DNA of 64,000 nucleotides from DASPHG01 sp963849605. Its GTDB lineage: Bacteria > Actinomycetota > Thermoleophilia > Solirubrobacterales > Thermoleophilaceae. Below are positions 16,593 to 24,947 of this stretch, piece by piece (within the stretch, counting starts at the first letter, position 1; every line of letters begins with the position of its first letter). Both the position numbers and the translations under genes were made by a program. Location: assembly GCA_963849605.1 (NCBI GenBank), contig CAWKHX010000017.1, positions 310,001 through 374,000 on the forward strand, written 5' to 3'. Below the pieces are notes generated by a model. It was not told the DNA's origin. It worked only from the letters and a program-made list of their open reading frames with translations, and did no database searches.

Positions 16593-17749
16593 TGCTCGAC
16601 GTCCACGTCGAAGCCGGCTGCGCGCATGGCCTCGGTGATCTCGAGCGCGTGCTCGCGGCCCCTCGTCTGGATGACGAGCCTGATCAGCGTCTCGCGCACG
16701 TGCAGATCGATGCCCTCGCGCAGATGCGCGACGTCGACGATGTTCGCGCCGTGATCCGCGACGACACGCAGTAGCGCATCGAGCGCGCCGGGCCGGTCTG
16801 GGACGACCGTCTTCAGCACGGCGCGCCGGCCGGCGCCGGTCTCCCCCATCCGGATGCACTCGGCCAGCAGCGACGCGTCGACGTTGCCGCCCGAGAGCAC
16901 GATGCACGCCGAGCCGCTCGGCGGTGCCTCGACGCGGCCGCACAGCACCGCGGCCACCCCGGCCGCGCCGGCGCCCTCCACGACGAGCTTCGAACGATCG
17001 ATCAGGTGCACCATCGCCTGGGCGATGTCGTCGTCGGACACGGCCACGACGTCGTCGACGTGCTCCTCGACGAGCCGCGCGGTCAGGTCGGCGGGCTTCT
17101 TGACGGCGATGCCGTCGGCGATCGTTCGTCCGGTGCGCTCGGCGGCCTGGACCGCCACGACCCGGACTCCCTCGAGCCGGTCCTTTGCCGCGATCGCGAC
17201 CCCGGAGACAAGCCCGCCGCCGCCCATCGGCACCACTATCAGCCGCGTCTCGGGAGCATCGCTTGCGATCTCGAGCCCAACCGTCCCCTGGCCCGCGATC
17301 ACGTCGGGGTCGGCGAACGCGTGGATCAGCGACAGCCCCTCGCTCTCGGCGAGCGTGCGGGCGGCCTCCTGCGAGTCCTCGTAGCTGCCCTCGACGAGCC
17401 GCACCTCCGCACCGAGAGCACGCACCGCCTCGAGCTTCGCGAGCGGACACTCGGCGGGCACGCACACGGTGACCTTCGCGCCGGCGTCAGCGGCGGCGCG
17501 CGCCACGGCCTGCGCGTGATTACCCGCGCTGGCAGCGACGAGACCGTGCTTGAGGCGATCGGGCGGCAGCCGCACGATTGCGTTGGTCGCGCCGCGCAAC
17601 TTGAACGACCCGGTGGTCTGGAGGTTCTCGGCCTTCAGGCCGACGGGCACGCCGAGATGCTGCGACAGGGCACTCGAGGCGAGTATCGGCGTTCGCCACG
17701 CACGGCCCTCGAGGCGGGCCTGGGCGTCCTCGATGTCAGCCGGAGTTAC
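16589..17749 (-). CDS. ilvA: Threonine ammonia-lyase (ACT-domain type), start codon unclear
   Basis: PLP enzyme converting L-threonine to 2-oxobutanoate. Coding similarity begins near 17749 (TPADIEDAQARLEGRAWRTP), continues through the PLP Lys in TTGSFKLRGA, the phosphate loop VPMGGGGLVSGVA and VLSGGNVD, and ends with an ACT domain (LKTVVPDRPGALDALLRVVA). This layout is the short, ACT-regulated form (TdcB/IlvA2-like). No ATG, GTG, TTG or CTG occurs in frame between the upstream gene's stop (17763) and 17650; codon 17749 is GTA, one base from GTG. The GTG at 17650 would remove about 33 conserved residues. The true start is thus either non-standard or hidden by a base error. Confidence 0.85.
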   Translation of the reverse strand, partial: VTPADIEDAQARLEGRAWRTPILASSALSQHLGVPVGLKAENLQTTGSFKLRGATNAIVRLPPDRLKHGLVAASAGNHAQAVARAAADAGAKVTVCVPAECPLAKLEAVRALGAEVRLVEGSYEDSQEAARTLAESEGLSLIHAFADPDVIAGQGTVGLEIASDAPETRLIVVPMGGGGLVSGVAIAAKDRLEGVRVVAVQAAERTGRTIADGIAVKKPADLTARLVEEHVDDVVAVSDDDIAQAMVHLIDRSKLVVEGAGAAGVAAVLCGRVEAPPSGSACIVLSGGNVDASLLAECIRMGETGAGRRAVLKTVVPDRPGALDALLRVVADHGANIVDVAHLREGIDLHVRETLIRLVIQTRGREHALEITEAMRAAGFDVDVEH

Positions 17750-17762
17750 GACGCCGAGAAGG

Positions 17763-20015
17763 CTACGGCTCGTAGTCCCGGCAGGGCTCGCCCCTGAGGC
17801 CGGGACACGGCGGCAGCTCGGTCGGGACCTCGACGTCGGGCACCACCGGGAGGATCAGCCGTGACGGCCTGCTCGCCGAGTGCGCGAGCTCGACCTTCGC
17901 GCGGCCGCGCTTCGGCTTCGTCTCCTCGAACGCCCAGATCGGCTGGTCGCCGTTCGGGTCGGTGATCGTCACGCGGATCTGCGAGTCCGCCCGGTACGCG
18001 TGGCCCTGGTTGTAGAGCGGGATGACGACCTTCACGAAGCGGCCGTCCGGCATCGGCTTCACATCGCGCGCGCGGAGGCTGAGCACCGGCCGCAGCAGCG
18101 AGCTCCTGTCCCGGTCGAGCTTGCGCATCTCGCCGCGGACCCAGCCGCTCTGCACGAACGTCTCCTTGCCGTCGGGCCGGACCTCGGTGACCGTGGCCAT
18201 CAGGTCGACGGTCGGCTTCGACGACCGGACCCACGCATGCACCGCTCCGGAGCCGATCACCGTCGTGTCCTCGCTCAGCGGCTCGGTCACGTATGAGACG
18301 CGGTTGCGCTCGGGCGGCTGCACCCAGTTGTACGCCGGCGTCGCCGTCCACAGGCCGTTCTCGCCCGCGGCGGTGCTGGTGCCCTCGGTGAGATCGGTCA
18401 GCGGCCCGGCCTTCGGGTTCCACCTGAACGAGTCGATCCCCTCGCCGCTCGGCGGGTCGTCCTGGAGCGCGCCGTCGTTGCCGAGGTACCACGAGCGCGC
18501 GGTCGTGCCGGGCACGGGGAAGCTCGCGAACGAGTGCTCGAAGCCGGGGTTGGGCTTGCCGGGATCTCCGCCCGCACCGTTGTCGAACAGGATCCGGATC
18601 GGCTCCTGCGCCTCGAACGCAGCGAGCGCACCCTCATAGGTCGGCTCCTCCTGGATCGGATCGGGCGGCAGCTGCTGGCCGTCGACTCCCATCGCAGCGT
18701 CGTAGATCAGCGGCGCGGCGGCGCGGACTCCCGCCTGGTTTTTCATCGGCGTATCCCTCGCCACGTACAGCGTCAGGAAGTCGTACCAGCGGTTGAACGT
18801 CTCCGGCGCGAGCGAGTCGACGTGCGTGCCGTTCGTGAACGTGAACCACTTCTTGTCGGTCCCGGTGAAGCGCTCGGGCAGCGTCGGGCAGTGGCCGCCG
18901 GTCTGCTCGTCCGTCCACTGGCACGCCATGAACACCGGCACGTCGATCTTGTCGACGAACGTGATCGGCGACAGCGGGTCGGCGACCTTCGGCCGGTAGG
19001 TGTGGTTATGGCGGACCTTCTTGATCAGCTTGGCGGCCTCGCCGTGCATGACCTGGTTCTCCTCGCAGGTCTTGTCGCCCTCCTGGATGCGCTTGTACGC
19101 CCACTCCTGCCCGGCGTCGGGACCGGCGGGCTTGGCCTCGTGCGCGCGCTCCTTGGCCCAGTTGAACGCGAAGCCCGTGTTCAGGATGCCGCCCGGGTAG
19201 AGGGTCGTCTGGACCTGGTCGATGACCGACAGCGGCGAGATTGCTGCGAGGCTCGGCGGCCTGGTCTGCGCGGTGAAGAGCTGGCTGATCCCGCCGTACG
19301 AGATCCCCATCATCCCGACCTTGCCGTACTTGACCCACGGCTGGCGCGAGATCGTCTCCACGATGTCGTAGCCGTCGAGACTCTGAAGCGGCTCGAAGAA
19401 GTCGAATGCGCCGCCCGAACAGCCGGTGCCGCGCATGTTCACGTCGACGACGGTGAAGCCCATCAGGTTCGCGAGGATCGAGATGCCGCTCTGCGGGCCC
19501 GCCGGGTCCGCATATCCGTAGCCCGAGTACTCGATCAGCGTCGGGGTCGGGCCGGCGGGGACGTGCGGGACATAGCCGGTGGGAAGCGCGTTCGAGACGT
19601 CCTCGGGCGGGTGGACGTAGATCGCGAGCTTGGTGCCGTCGCGCGTCGTCAGGTATTGGTAGCCGCGGTCCTGTATCTCCTGCTCGTAGACGTCCTCGGT
19701 CGGCGGTGCCGAGCCCTCCGAGAAGACCGTCAGCCGCTCGGACTTCGCCCCTCCCGATCGGACGCGGTAGCCCTCGCCCGGCTTGACGTGGCGGAAGAGC
19801 AGGCCGCCCAGGTTGGTGGCCCGCTTGGTCGCGATGGTGTCCCCCGCCTTGACGAGGGAAGTCCGCGCGCCCGCCTCGAGGCCGGTGACGTAGACCTGCT
19901 TGGCGCTCGGGTGGGCGCTGAACGAAGGCTCGGCCGCACCCGCCCCCGACGGGAACGCAAAGGCAGCCACGGCGGCAGCCACCAGCACCCGGCCTCCCCA
20001 GCTCACGCTCGGCAC
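17763..20015 (-). CDS. Secreted CocE/NonD-family hydrolase (X-Pro dipeptidyl-peptidase-like)
   Basis: 750 residues from a GTG at 20015, with a signal peptide (VLVAAAVAAFAFPSGAGA). An N-terminal beta domain precedes the alpha/beta hydrolase core (TKLAIYVHPPEDV; oxyanion tract NMRGTGCSGGAFDFFEP; nucleophile Ser in GMMGISYGGISQLFTA; His in FTNGTHVDSLAPE). The C-terminal jelly-roll typical of X-Pro dipeptidyl-peptidase/CocE enzymes follows (GSGAVHAWVRSSKPTVDLMA to VVIPLYNQGHAYRADSQIRV). Family members cleave X-Pro dipeptides or acyl esters; which applies is not clear. Extracellular location is supported by the signal peptide. Thirteen bases separate its stop from the ilvA coding region downstream. 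Confidence 0.88.
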   Translation of the reverse strand: MPSVSWGGRVLVAAAVAAFAFPSGAGAAEPSFSAHPSAKQVYVTGLEAGARTSLVKAGDTIATKRATNLGGLLFRHVKPGEGYRVRSGGAKSERLTVFSEGSAPPTEDVYEQEIQDRGYQYLTTRDGTKLAIYVHPPEDVSNALPTGYVPHVPAGPTPTLIEYSGYGYADPAGPQSGISILANLMGFTVVDVNMRGTGCSGGAFDFFEPLQSLDGYDIVETISRQPWVKYGKVGMMGISYGGISQLFTAQTRPPSLAAISPLSVIDQVQTTLYPGGILNTGFAFNWAKERAHEAKPAGPDAGQEWAYKRIQEGDKTCEENQVMHGEAAKLIKKVRHNHTYRPKVADPLSPITFVDKIDVPVFMACQWTDEQTGGHCPTLPERFTGTDKKWFTFTNGTHVDSLAPETFNRWYDFLTLYVARDTPMKNQAGVRAAAPLIYDAAMGVDGQQLPPDPIQEEPTYEGALAAFEAQEPIRILFDNGAGGDPGKPNPGFEHSFASFPVPGTTARSWYLGNDGALQDDPPSGEGIDSFRWNPKAGPLTDLTEGTSTAAGENGLWTATPAYNWVQPPERNRVSYVTEPLSEDTTVIGSGAVHAWVRSSKPTVDLMATVTEVRPDGKETFVQSGWVRGEMRKLDRDRSSLLRPVLSLRARDVKPMPDGRFVKVVIPLYNQGHAYRADSQIRVTITDPNGDQPIWAFEETKPKRGRAKVELAHSASRPSRLILPVVPDVEVPTELPPCPGLRGEPCRDYEP

Positions 20016-20059
20016 TCAATCACACGGCGCCGGACCGGCGTCGCAGTCTGATTCCGCCC

Positions 20060-21166
20060 TCAGAGCGCGAACACAACGACCAGCAGCAGCGCGACCACGG
20101 CCAGCACGACGAGCCCGACGGCCACCGCGACGCCAGGCCCGCTGCTTCGGCGGACCGCCGGCGCGTCCGTCTGGATGATCGGCGGCGCCGGGAGGGTGGG
20201 CGTCGTGTCGCGCGCGGGCGACGACGGTTGGACGTCGCGGCGCTTCTCGCCGTCGGTGCGGACGCGCGAGATCAGGACCTGACGCTCCTGCCGGGCGCGA
20301 TCGCGATCGCGGATCGCGGCGTCGCGCTCGCCGCGCGCCGTGGCCGACTCGCGCCGCGCAGCGTCGCGCTCCGCCTGCGCCTCGGCGAATTCGGCGCGGG
20401 CCGCGTCGCGGTCCACGCGCAGCTGCTCGATCTCATCGGCGGCTGCCTCGGACGCCTCGGCGGCGAATGTCGCACGCTCGTGTTCCAGCCCGGCGCGCTG
20501 GGCGGCGGCATCCGCCCGCGCCACCGCGAGCTCGTCGCGCACCTTTCGCAGGGCGGTCTCGAGCCGAGCGGCCCTGTCACGCGCGGCATCCAGCTCGCCT
20601 CTCAGGTCGGCAACCCGGCGCTCCGCCTCCTGCTCGGCGCGCACCTTCTCCGAGCGGACGCGTTCGATCTCCTCCTCGTGCTCGCGCGCGGTGCGCACCA
20701 TGTCGGCCGAGTGCTCCGCGCGCGCCTCGTGCAGGTCGCGCGACAGCTTCTGCCTCTTATCGCGCTCGCCGGCGAGCTCGCTGCCGAGCACGTCCGCGCG
20801 CGGCGGGCGTGCGAGGCGTCGTTCGGCGGGCTCGCGCTGCTCCGAGACCACCAGCTCGACCGCGACGCCCGGCCCGACCGTGAGCTCACTGCCGGCCAGG
20901 TCGACCGGATCGCCTTCCCAGGCGAACGCCGCGATCCACTCCTGACCGTCCTCGACTGCCCACGGCTTGTGGTCGAGCACAGCAAGGAGCCGCCGCGGCG
21001 CGCCGTCGACTTCGACGTACAGCGTCGGGCGGATGAAGCGCCGGCCGCGTACGCCGAACCAGCGTCCGACGACCTCGAGGCGGTCGGGGCTCGGCCACCC
21101 CGCGCGCTCTACCTCGAAAGCGACCTCGGCGGCCGCGGTCTGGGTGTGATCTCGGACGACGGTCAT
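20060..21166 (-). CDS. Coiled-coil protein with C-terminal membrane anchor
   Basis: 368 residues. The first ~110 residues form a compact beta domain (VERAGWPSPDRLEVVGRWFG ... RRLLAVLDHKPWAVEDGQEW). Residues ~130-290 are a long charged coiled coil rich in Arg/Glu/Ala heptads (EHEEEIERVRSEKVRAEQEA). A Pro/Ser linker and one C-terminal helix (VAVAVGLVVLAVVALLLVVV) end it, so it should be tail-anchored with the coil in the cytoplasm. No known enzyme domain. A scaffolding or sensory role is inference only. Confidence 0.7.
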   Translation of the reverse strand: MTVVRDHTQTAAAEVAFEVERAGWPSPDRLEVVGRWFGVRGRRFIRPTLYVEVDGAPRRLLAVLDHKPWAVEDGQEWIAAFAWEGDPVDLAGSELTVGPGVAVELVVSEQREPAERRLARPPRADVLGSELAGERDKRQKLSRDLHEARAEHSADMVRTAREHEEEIERVRSEKVRAEQEAERRVADLRGELDAARDRAARLETALRKVRDELAVARADAAAQRAGLEHERATFAAEASEAAADEIEQLRVDRDAARAEFAEAQAERDAARRESATARGERDAAIRDRDRARQERQVLISRVRTDGEKRRDVQPSSPARDTTPTLPAPPIIQTDAPAVRRSSGPGVAVAVGLVVLAVVALLLVVVFAL

Positions 21167-21216
21167 GCCTACTGAGAGCGGCTGACCAGGTTATCCGAGG
21201 GTGCCGGCCGCCGCGC

Positions 21217-21612
21217 TCAGGCCGCGATCGGGCAGCGCTCGCGCGCCGCCTCACGCAGCTGGGCGTCCACCTCGGGCATCTCGCGCGCGATGTGGCGAAG
21301 GTCGCGCGCGGTCATCACGGCGACCGTCATCGAAGCGCTCGCCACGACCGTCGCGTTGCGATGTCCCTTGTCGAGAGCGGCCATCTCGCCGAGGAAGTCG
21401 CCCGGGCCAAGCTCGGTGACCTTCTCGCCGTCGCGCACGACGTCACAACGGCCGTCGATGATCACCATGAACTCGTGCGCGAAGTCACCCTGGTGCAGGA
21501 GCTCCTCGCCCTCGTGGATGTCCACCTCGTCGGTGAGCGCAGCAAGCTCGCGGTGCTCGCGCTTGCCGAGGGTGCTGAACAACGGGAGCTGACTCAGCTT
21601 GTGCTCGTCCAT
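21217..21612 (-). CDS. Single cyclic-nucleotide-binding-domain protein
   Basis: 131 residues consisting only of a cNMP-binding beta roll: LPLFSTLGKREHRELAALTD, EELLHQGDFAHEFMVIIDG, and the phosphate-binding cassette GDFLGEMAALDKGHRNATVV with its Gly-Glu and Arg-x-Ala residues. No DNA-binding HTH follows, so it is not a CRP-type regulator but could be a free nucleotide-binding subunit or sensor. A class III cyclase gene occurs at 35415 in this window, far away. Whether this domain binds cAMP, cGMP or another ligand is not visible. Confidence 0.9.
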   Translation of the reverse strand: MDEHKLSQLPLFSTLGKREHRELAALTDEVDIHEGEELLHQGDFAHEFMVIIDGRCDVVRDGEKVTELGPGDFLGEMAALDKGHRNATVVASASMTVAVMTARDLRHIAREMPEVDAQLREAARERCPIAA

Positions 21613-21648
21613 GGGGCCATACTCAGAGCCGCGCGGGCGGCTGTCAAG

Positions 21649-21855
21649 TCAGTCCTTGGCGATCATCACGTCGGACGCCTTGATCACCGCGGTGACCTCG
21701 TCGCCCTCGCGGATCTCGAGGCTGTCCACCGCCTCGACGGTGATCGACGCTACGACGCGTTGACCCGCCACGTCGATCTCGACGTTGGCGATCGCCGCGC
21801 CGCGGTTGATGCGCGTGACGGTGCCCGGGAGCTGGTTGCGTGCGCTGAGTTTCAT
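21649..21855 (-). CDS. Molbindin-type molybdate-binding protein (TOBE/Mop domain)
   Basis: 68 residues, exactly one Mop unit: KLSARNQLPGTVTRINRGAA, ANVEIDVAGQRVVASITVEA, VDSLEIREGDEVTAVIKASD. Such proteins assemble as hexamers that store or buffer molybdate or tungstate as oxyanions in the cytoplasm, and the same domain occurs in ModE and ModC. No molybdate transporter or cofactor gene is next to it. Start ATG at 21855. Confidence 0.92.
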   Translation of the reverse strand: MKLSARNQLPGTVTRINRGAAIANVEIDVAGQRVVASITVEAVDSLEIREGDEVTAVIKASDVMIAKD

Positions 21856-21917
21856 GCAAAGCAGTGTCGCCGATCGCGGACGGGAGGAACGAGCCGCCCG
21901 GTACAGAAGGTGGCCAG

Positions 21918-22190
21918 GTGCTGATCGTCATCTCCGTGACTCTCTGCCTCTGCGCCGCGGCGATCGCCGCGAGCGCGAAGGTCGTCCGGGTGGCGATGGA
22001 CCGCCTCGGCCTGGACTCAATGACGGTCCTGCTGTGGTGCGGGCTGGCGGAATGGCCGAGCGAGAGGCCGGCGCCACGACGGGCGCGGGTCGCCAAGGCC
22101 GTACGCGACCGGCCCGCGCGGCGACCGTCGCCGCATCGCTCGCTCCGGCGACGGGCAGTCCGACGCCGGCCCGCTCAGCCGAACGTGTAG
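21918..22190 (+). CDS. Possible small membrane protein with basic tail
   Basis: A GTG at 21918, preceded by AGAAGG at suitable distance, opens a 90-residue frame. Its first 20 residues are hydrophobic (VLIVISVTLCLCAAAIAASA), followed by an amphipathic stretch and then an Arg/Pro-rich tail of dubious composition. The start and first half look real; the tail may be read out of frame. No family recognised. Low confidence. Confidence 0.3.
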   Translation: MLIVISVTLCLCAAAIAASAKVVRVAMDRLGLDSMTVLLWCGLAEWPSERPAPRRARVAKAVRDRPARRPSPHRSLRRRAVRRRPAQPNV

Positions 22191-22206
22191 CGCCAGTAGC
22201 CTCGGG

Positions 22207-22344
22207 CGAATTCCGCTCGCACACCATCCGCGCGACGCGGACACCGACGGCGACTGCGTCCAGGACGGCGACGAGGACCGCGACGGCGACGGCGTCAGCA
22301 ACGCGGACGAGGACGACCAAGGGGAAGACGAGGACGACTTCGAG
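22207..22344 (+). pseudogene. Remnant of a thrombospondin type 3-like calcium-binding repeat
   Basis: In the frame running through 22240, the sequence reads DADTDGDCVQDGDEDRDGDG then VSNADEDDQGEDEDDFEV and a TGA. This Asp-rich DxDxDG series with a Cys is typical of thrombospondin type 3 (calcium-binding) repeats in secreted proteins. The frame is open from 22024 but has no start codon. An ATG at 22051 in another frame leads into an Ala/Thr-rich signal-like stretch, so one missing base between would join them. I call it a frameshifted or decayed gene end. Confidence 0.4.
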
Positions 22345-22359
22345 GTCTGAAGCCGCCGC

Positions 22360-22806
22360 CTAGCTGAAGGCGAGCTGCTCAAGCTTGTCGAAGCTCTCCG
22401 TCCAGCCGTCCCGGTGAAGCGACCAACGCGCCTCGGTCTTGAAGTGGCCCTGGGTGAGGCTGACCTCGGTTGATCCGCCGAGTTCACTGAACGACAGCTC
22501 AACCAGGGTCTCTACGTCGTCGGGGTCCGGCTGCTCCCACACGAACGTGTAGGCGAGCCGAGCAGGCGGGTCGACTACGCGAAATTCGCCGGCGAGGTGG
22601 AACCGATCACCGTCAGGCGGCTGCATCTCGATCCGATAGCGCTCTCCAACGCGCGCCTCGAACTCCAACCAGGGGACGGTGAACCCCTTCGGCCCCCACC
22701 ACCTCACAAGCTCGTCCGGATCGGTGAAAGCCGCGAAGACAGCCGCGCGGGGGTGCGGCACGACGCGCTTGAGCTCCAGCATGAGGTCGCCCGCGGCGTT
22801 TGGCAT
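22360..22806 (-). CDS. SRPBCC-domain protein of the AHSA1 type
   Basis: 148 residues from the ATG at 22806 (a possible upstream start at 22833 adds nine). The family pattern is clear: LELKRVVPHPRAAVFAAFTD, PDELVRWWGPKGFTVPWLEF, YRIEMQPPDG and the C-terminal helix WSLHRDGWTESFDKLEQLAF. Members bind hydrophobic ligands in a helix-grip cavity or act as Hsp90 activator-like proteins; in bacteria most are of unknown function. Monocistronic-looking. Confidence 0.88.
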   Translation of the reverse strand: MPNAAGDLMLELKRVVPHPRAAVFAAFTDPDELVRWWGPKGFTVPWLEFEARVGERYRIEMQPPDGDRFHLAGEFRVVDPPARLAYTFVWEQPDPDDVETLVELSFSELGGSTEVSLTQGHFKTEARWSLHRDGWTESFDKLEQLAFS

Positions 22807-22845
22807 GGGCTGATTCTGACGGGGGGCCGCCAAGACGAGCAGAAG

Positions 22846-24219
22846 TCAGTAACCGGTGCCGGTCTTGACCCGCTTGCGGTCTAGATGGTGCAAGCCACCC
22901 TTGGCCTTCAGCGTCTCGCAGGCCTCACTGATGTCGTCGGCAAGGGTGCTGGCCAGCGCGTGGCTGAGGGTGAGCTTCACGAGCGCACGCATGATCGTGA
23001 CGTGCTCCGCGTTCGGCGGCAGTGTGTAGGCGGGCACCATCCAGCCGCGCGCGGAAGCGAGTTGCGATGCGACGTCGAACTCGTCGTAGTTCCTCTCTCC
23101 TGCGAGCTGGAACGCTACAAGCGGCAGCTGCTCGTCGTCCTCGTTGCCGATCATCTCGAATTCCCCGCACCCCTCGATCCGTTCCGCGAGCAGGCGCGCG
23201 TTCTCTTTCATCGTTTCCATGATGTAGCCGTAGCCGGCGTGCCCGAAGCGGATGAAGTTGTAGTACTGGGCCAGCACCATCGCCGAGCCCGTTGAGAAGT
23301 TCAGGGTGAAGGTGGCGTCCCTCTTACCCAGGTAGTTCTCGTAGAAGACGAGGTCTTCCGGCAGGTCGCTCAGCTCCCTGAACACCAGCCAGCCGATGCC
23401 GGGGTAGACGAGCCCGAACTTGTGCCCGGAGACGTTGATCGAGCGCACCTGCTCGAGCCGGAAGTCCCATTCGGAGTGCGGATAGAGGAAGGGCCAGACA
23501 AAGCCGCCGCTCGCCGCGTCCACATGCAGCGGCACCTCGAGCCCCTTGTCCTTCAGGCCGACCAAGAGGTCGTTGATCCCCACGATGTCATCGGCGTGGC
23601 CGGTGAACGTGGTGCCGAGCACGGCGGCGACCCCGATCGTGTTCTCGTCGACGAACGGCTCAACGTCGTCGGGCCCGATCGTGTACTTGTGAGGTTGGAG
23701 CGGGATGATTCGCGGCTCGACGTCGAAGTACCGGCAGAACTTCTCCCACACCACGTGCACGTCGCCGCCGAAAATCAGGTTCGGCCGGGCCGTGTCCTTG
23801 CCCGCCGCCTCGCGGCGAGCGCGCCACTTCCACTTCAGCGACAGCGCGCCCAACATGATCGCCTCCGAGGACCCCTGCGTCCGCGCACCGGTCGTCTCGC
23901 CGGGGGCGTGAAAGAGGTCGGCGAGCATGCGGATGCAGCGCTGCTCGATCTCAGCCGTCTGCGGATACTCGGCGTGGTCGATGAAGTTCCGGTGGAGGTT
24001 CTCGGCGATCACCCGCTGCGCCTCTGGCTCCATCCACGTGGTCACGAAGGTCGCCAGGTTGCGCGAGGGAATCCCGTCGAGGACAAGGTCCTCGCCGATC
24101 AGCCGCATGGCGTCCAGGGCGGGCATCCCATGCTCCGGCAGCTTGTGATCCGGCGCATCCTCCAGAAGGAAGCGATTGCCGTACCTGCCGGCGAGTTCGT
24201 CGAGATGCTCGATGGGCAT
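22846..24219 (-). CDS. gadB: Glutamate decarboxylase
   Basis: 457 residues, the usual length. PLP-dependent; converts glutamate to GABA and CO2, consuming a proton in the cytoplasm. Seen: TGARTQGSSEAIMLGALSLK, VPLHVDAASGGFVWPFLYP (cofactor-stacking and phosphate region), and the Schiff-base Lys in INVSGHKFGLVYPG. The start region PIEHLDELAGRYGNRF is slightly different from E. coli GadB, and the C-terminal end is short. It lies 56 bp downstream of three overlapping membrane-protein genes on the same strand and is probably the last gene of that operon. No glutamate/GABA antiporter (GadC) is in the window. Confidence 0.95.
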   Translation of the reverse strand: MPIEHLDELAGRYGNRFLLEDAPDHKLPEHGMPALDAMRLIGEDLVLDGIPSRNLATFVTTWMEPEAQRVIAENLHRNFIDHAEYPQTAEIEQRCIRMLADLFHAPGETTGARTQGSSEAIMLGALSLKWKWRARREAAGKDTARPNLIFGGDVHVVWEKFCRYFDVEPRIIPLQPHKYTIGPDDVEPFVDENTIGVAAVLGTTFTGHADDIVGINDLLVGLKDKGLEVPLHVDAASGGFVWPFLYPHSEWDFRLEQVRSINVSGHKFGLVYPGIGWLVFRELSDLPEDLVFYENYLGKRDATFTLNFSTGSAMVLAQYYNFIRFGHAGYGYIMETMKENARLLAERIEGCGEFEMIGNEDDEQLPLVAFQLAGERNYDEFDVASQLASARGWMVPAYTLPPNAEHVTIMRALVKLTLSHALASTLADDISEACETLKAKGGLHHLDRKRVKTGTGY

Positions 24220-24275
24220 CGAAACGAAGCATCGAGCGAACGGCCCACCCCTGGCAAGGATGCATCCACCCCGTT

Positions 24276-24947
24276 CTAGGTCGTGCTGACTTCCAGGCGC
24301 CTCGCCGGCTGGTCGAACGCCTGCATCACCCCGCCGATCGCGAAGCAGAGCGCGCCGGTGAGCGTGCCCCAGTTGGCCACATCGACGTTGATCTCGCTCG
24401 AGGTCTCAGGCCTGATGAACGCGGCGAGCGCGGAGAACATGAAGAGGATCGAGCCGATCTGGTTGATCGCGACGATCCACCAGCCGAGGTCGCGCCATCG
24501 CATGCAGGGGCGGAAGCGGCCGCAGATCCCTCTCATCGCGAGGTGGCCGGAGATCAGGAAGAACACGCACCCGATCACCTCGGGGCTCCATATCAGCCGG
24601 TTCTCCTCCTTCGTCGTCAGCCCGTCCAGAAACGAATCGAGCAGGCTGACACCGAATGCCAGCGTGCCGACGAAGAGCACGAACGCGCTCAGCCAATCGA
24701 GCCGGTGCGGCTCGTAGGACCACCAGCGCCAGCGTTCCCCGCCGGGCGCGTTGATCGCCAAGAGCAGCGAGGCGTAGCCGCCGGTGTTGAAGAACAGCCC
24801 CCCGGCGAAGTAGATCGACGCGGCTGTCGTCGCGTCCCCGGATCCGAGCTGTGCCACCGCGGCACCGAGCGCGAAGAGCGAGCCTCCGACCGTGAACGCG
24901 ACGGCCGCCACCCAGTTGGCCCGCCGCAGTTGCCGGTCGATGGTCAA
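24276..24947 (-). CDS. Multi-helix membrane protein, YrhK-like modules
   Basis: 223 residues from a TTG at 24947, which is preceded by AGGGA and overlaps the upstream gene's stop by 4 bp (TTGA). About six helices are visible, arranged in pairs that resemble one another: WVAAVAFTVGGSLFALGAAV, WLSAFVLFVGTLAFGVSLL, WWIVAINQIGSILFMFSALA and WGTLTGALCFAIGGVMQAF. The repeated (x)W/N...G.lF.xGs pattern recalls the YrhK domain, an inference by eye. Third gene of a likely operon ending in gadB. The function is unknown. Confidence 0.65.
   Translation of the reverse strand: MTIDRQLRRANWVAAVAFTVGGSLFALGAAVAQLGSGDATTAASIYFAGGLFFNTGGYASLLLAINAPGGERWRWWSYEPHRLDWLSAFVLFVGTLAFGVSLLDSFLDGLTTKEENRLIWSPEVIGCVFFLISGHLAMRGICGRFRPCMRWRDLGWWIVAINQIGSILFMFSALAAFIRPETSSEINVDVANWGTLTGALCFAIGGVMQAFDQPARRLEVSTT

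Noticed and set aside
18534..20051. A 505-codon frame antisense to the CocE/NonD gene, and a 587-codon one at 43589 antisense to aacS
   Set aside because: Charged, low-complexity translations without signal, motif or plausible fold, opposite to well-recognised enzymes.
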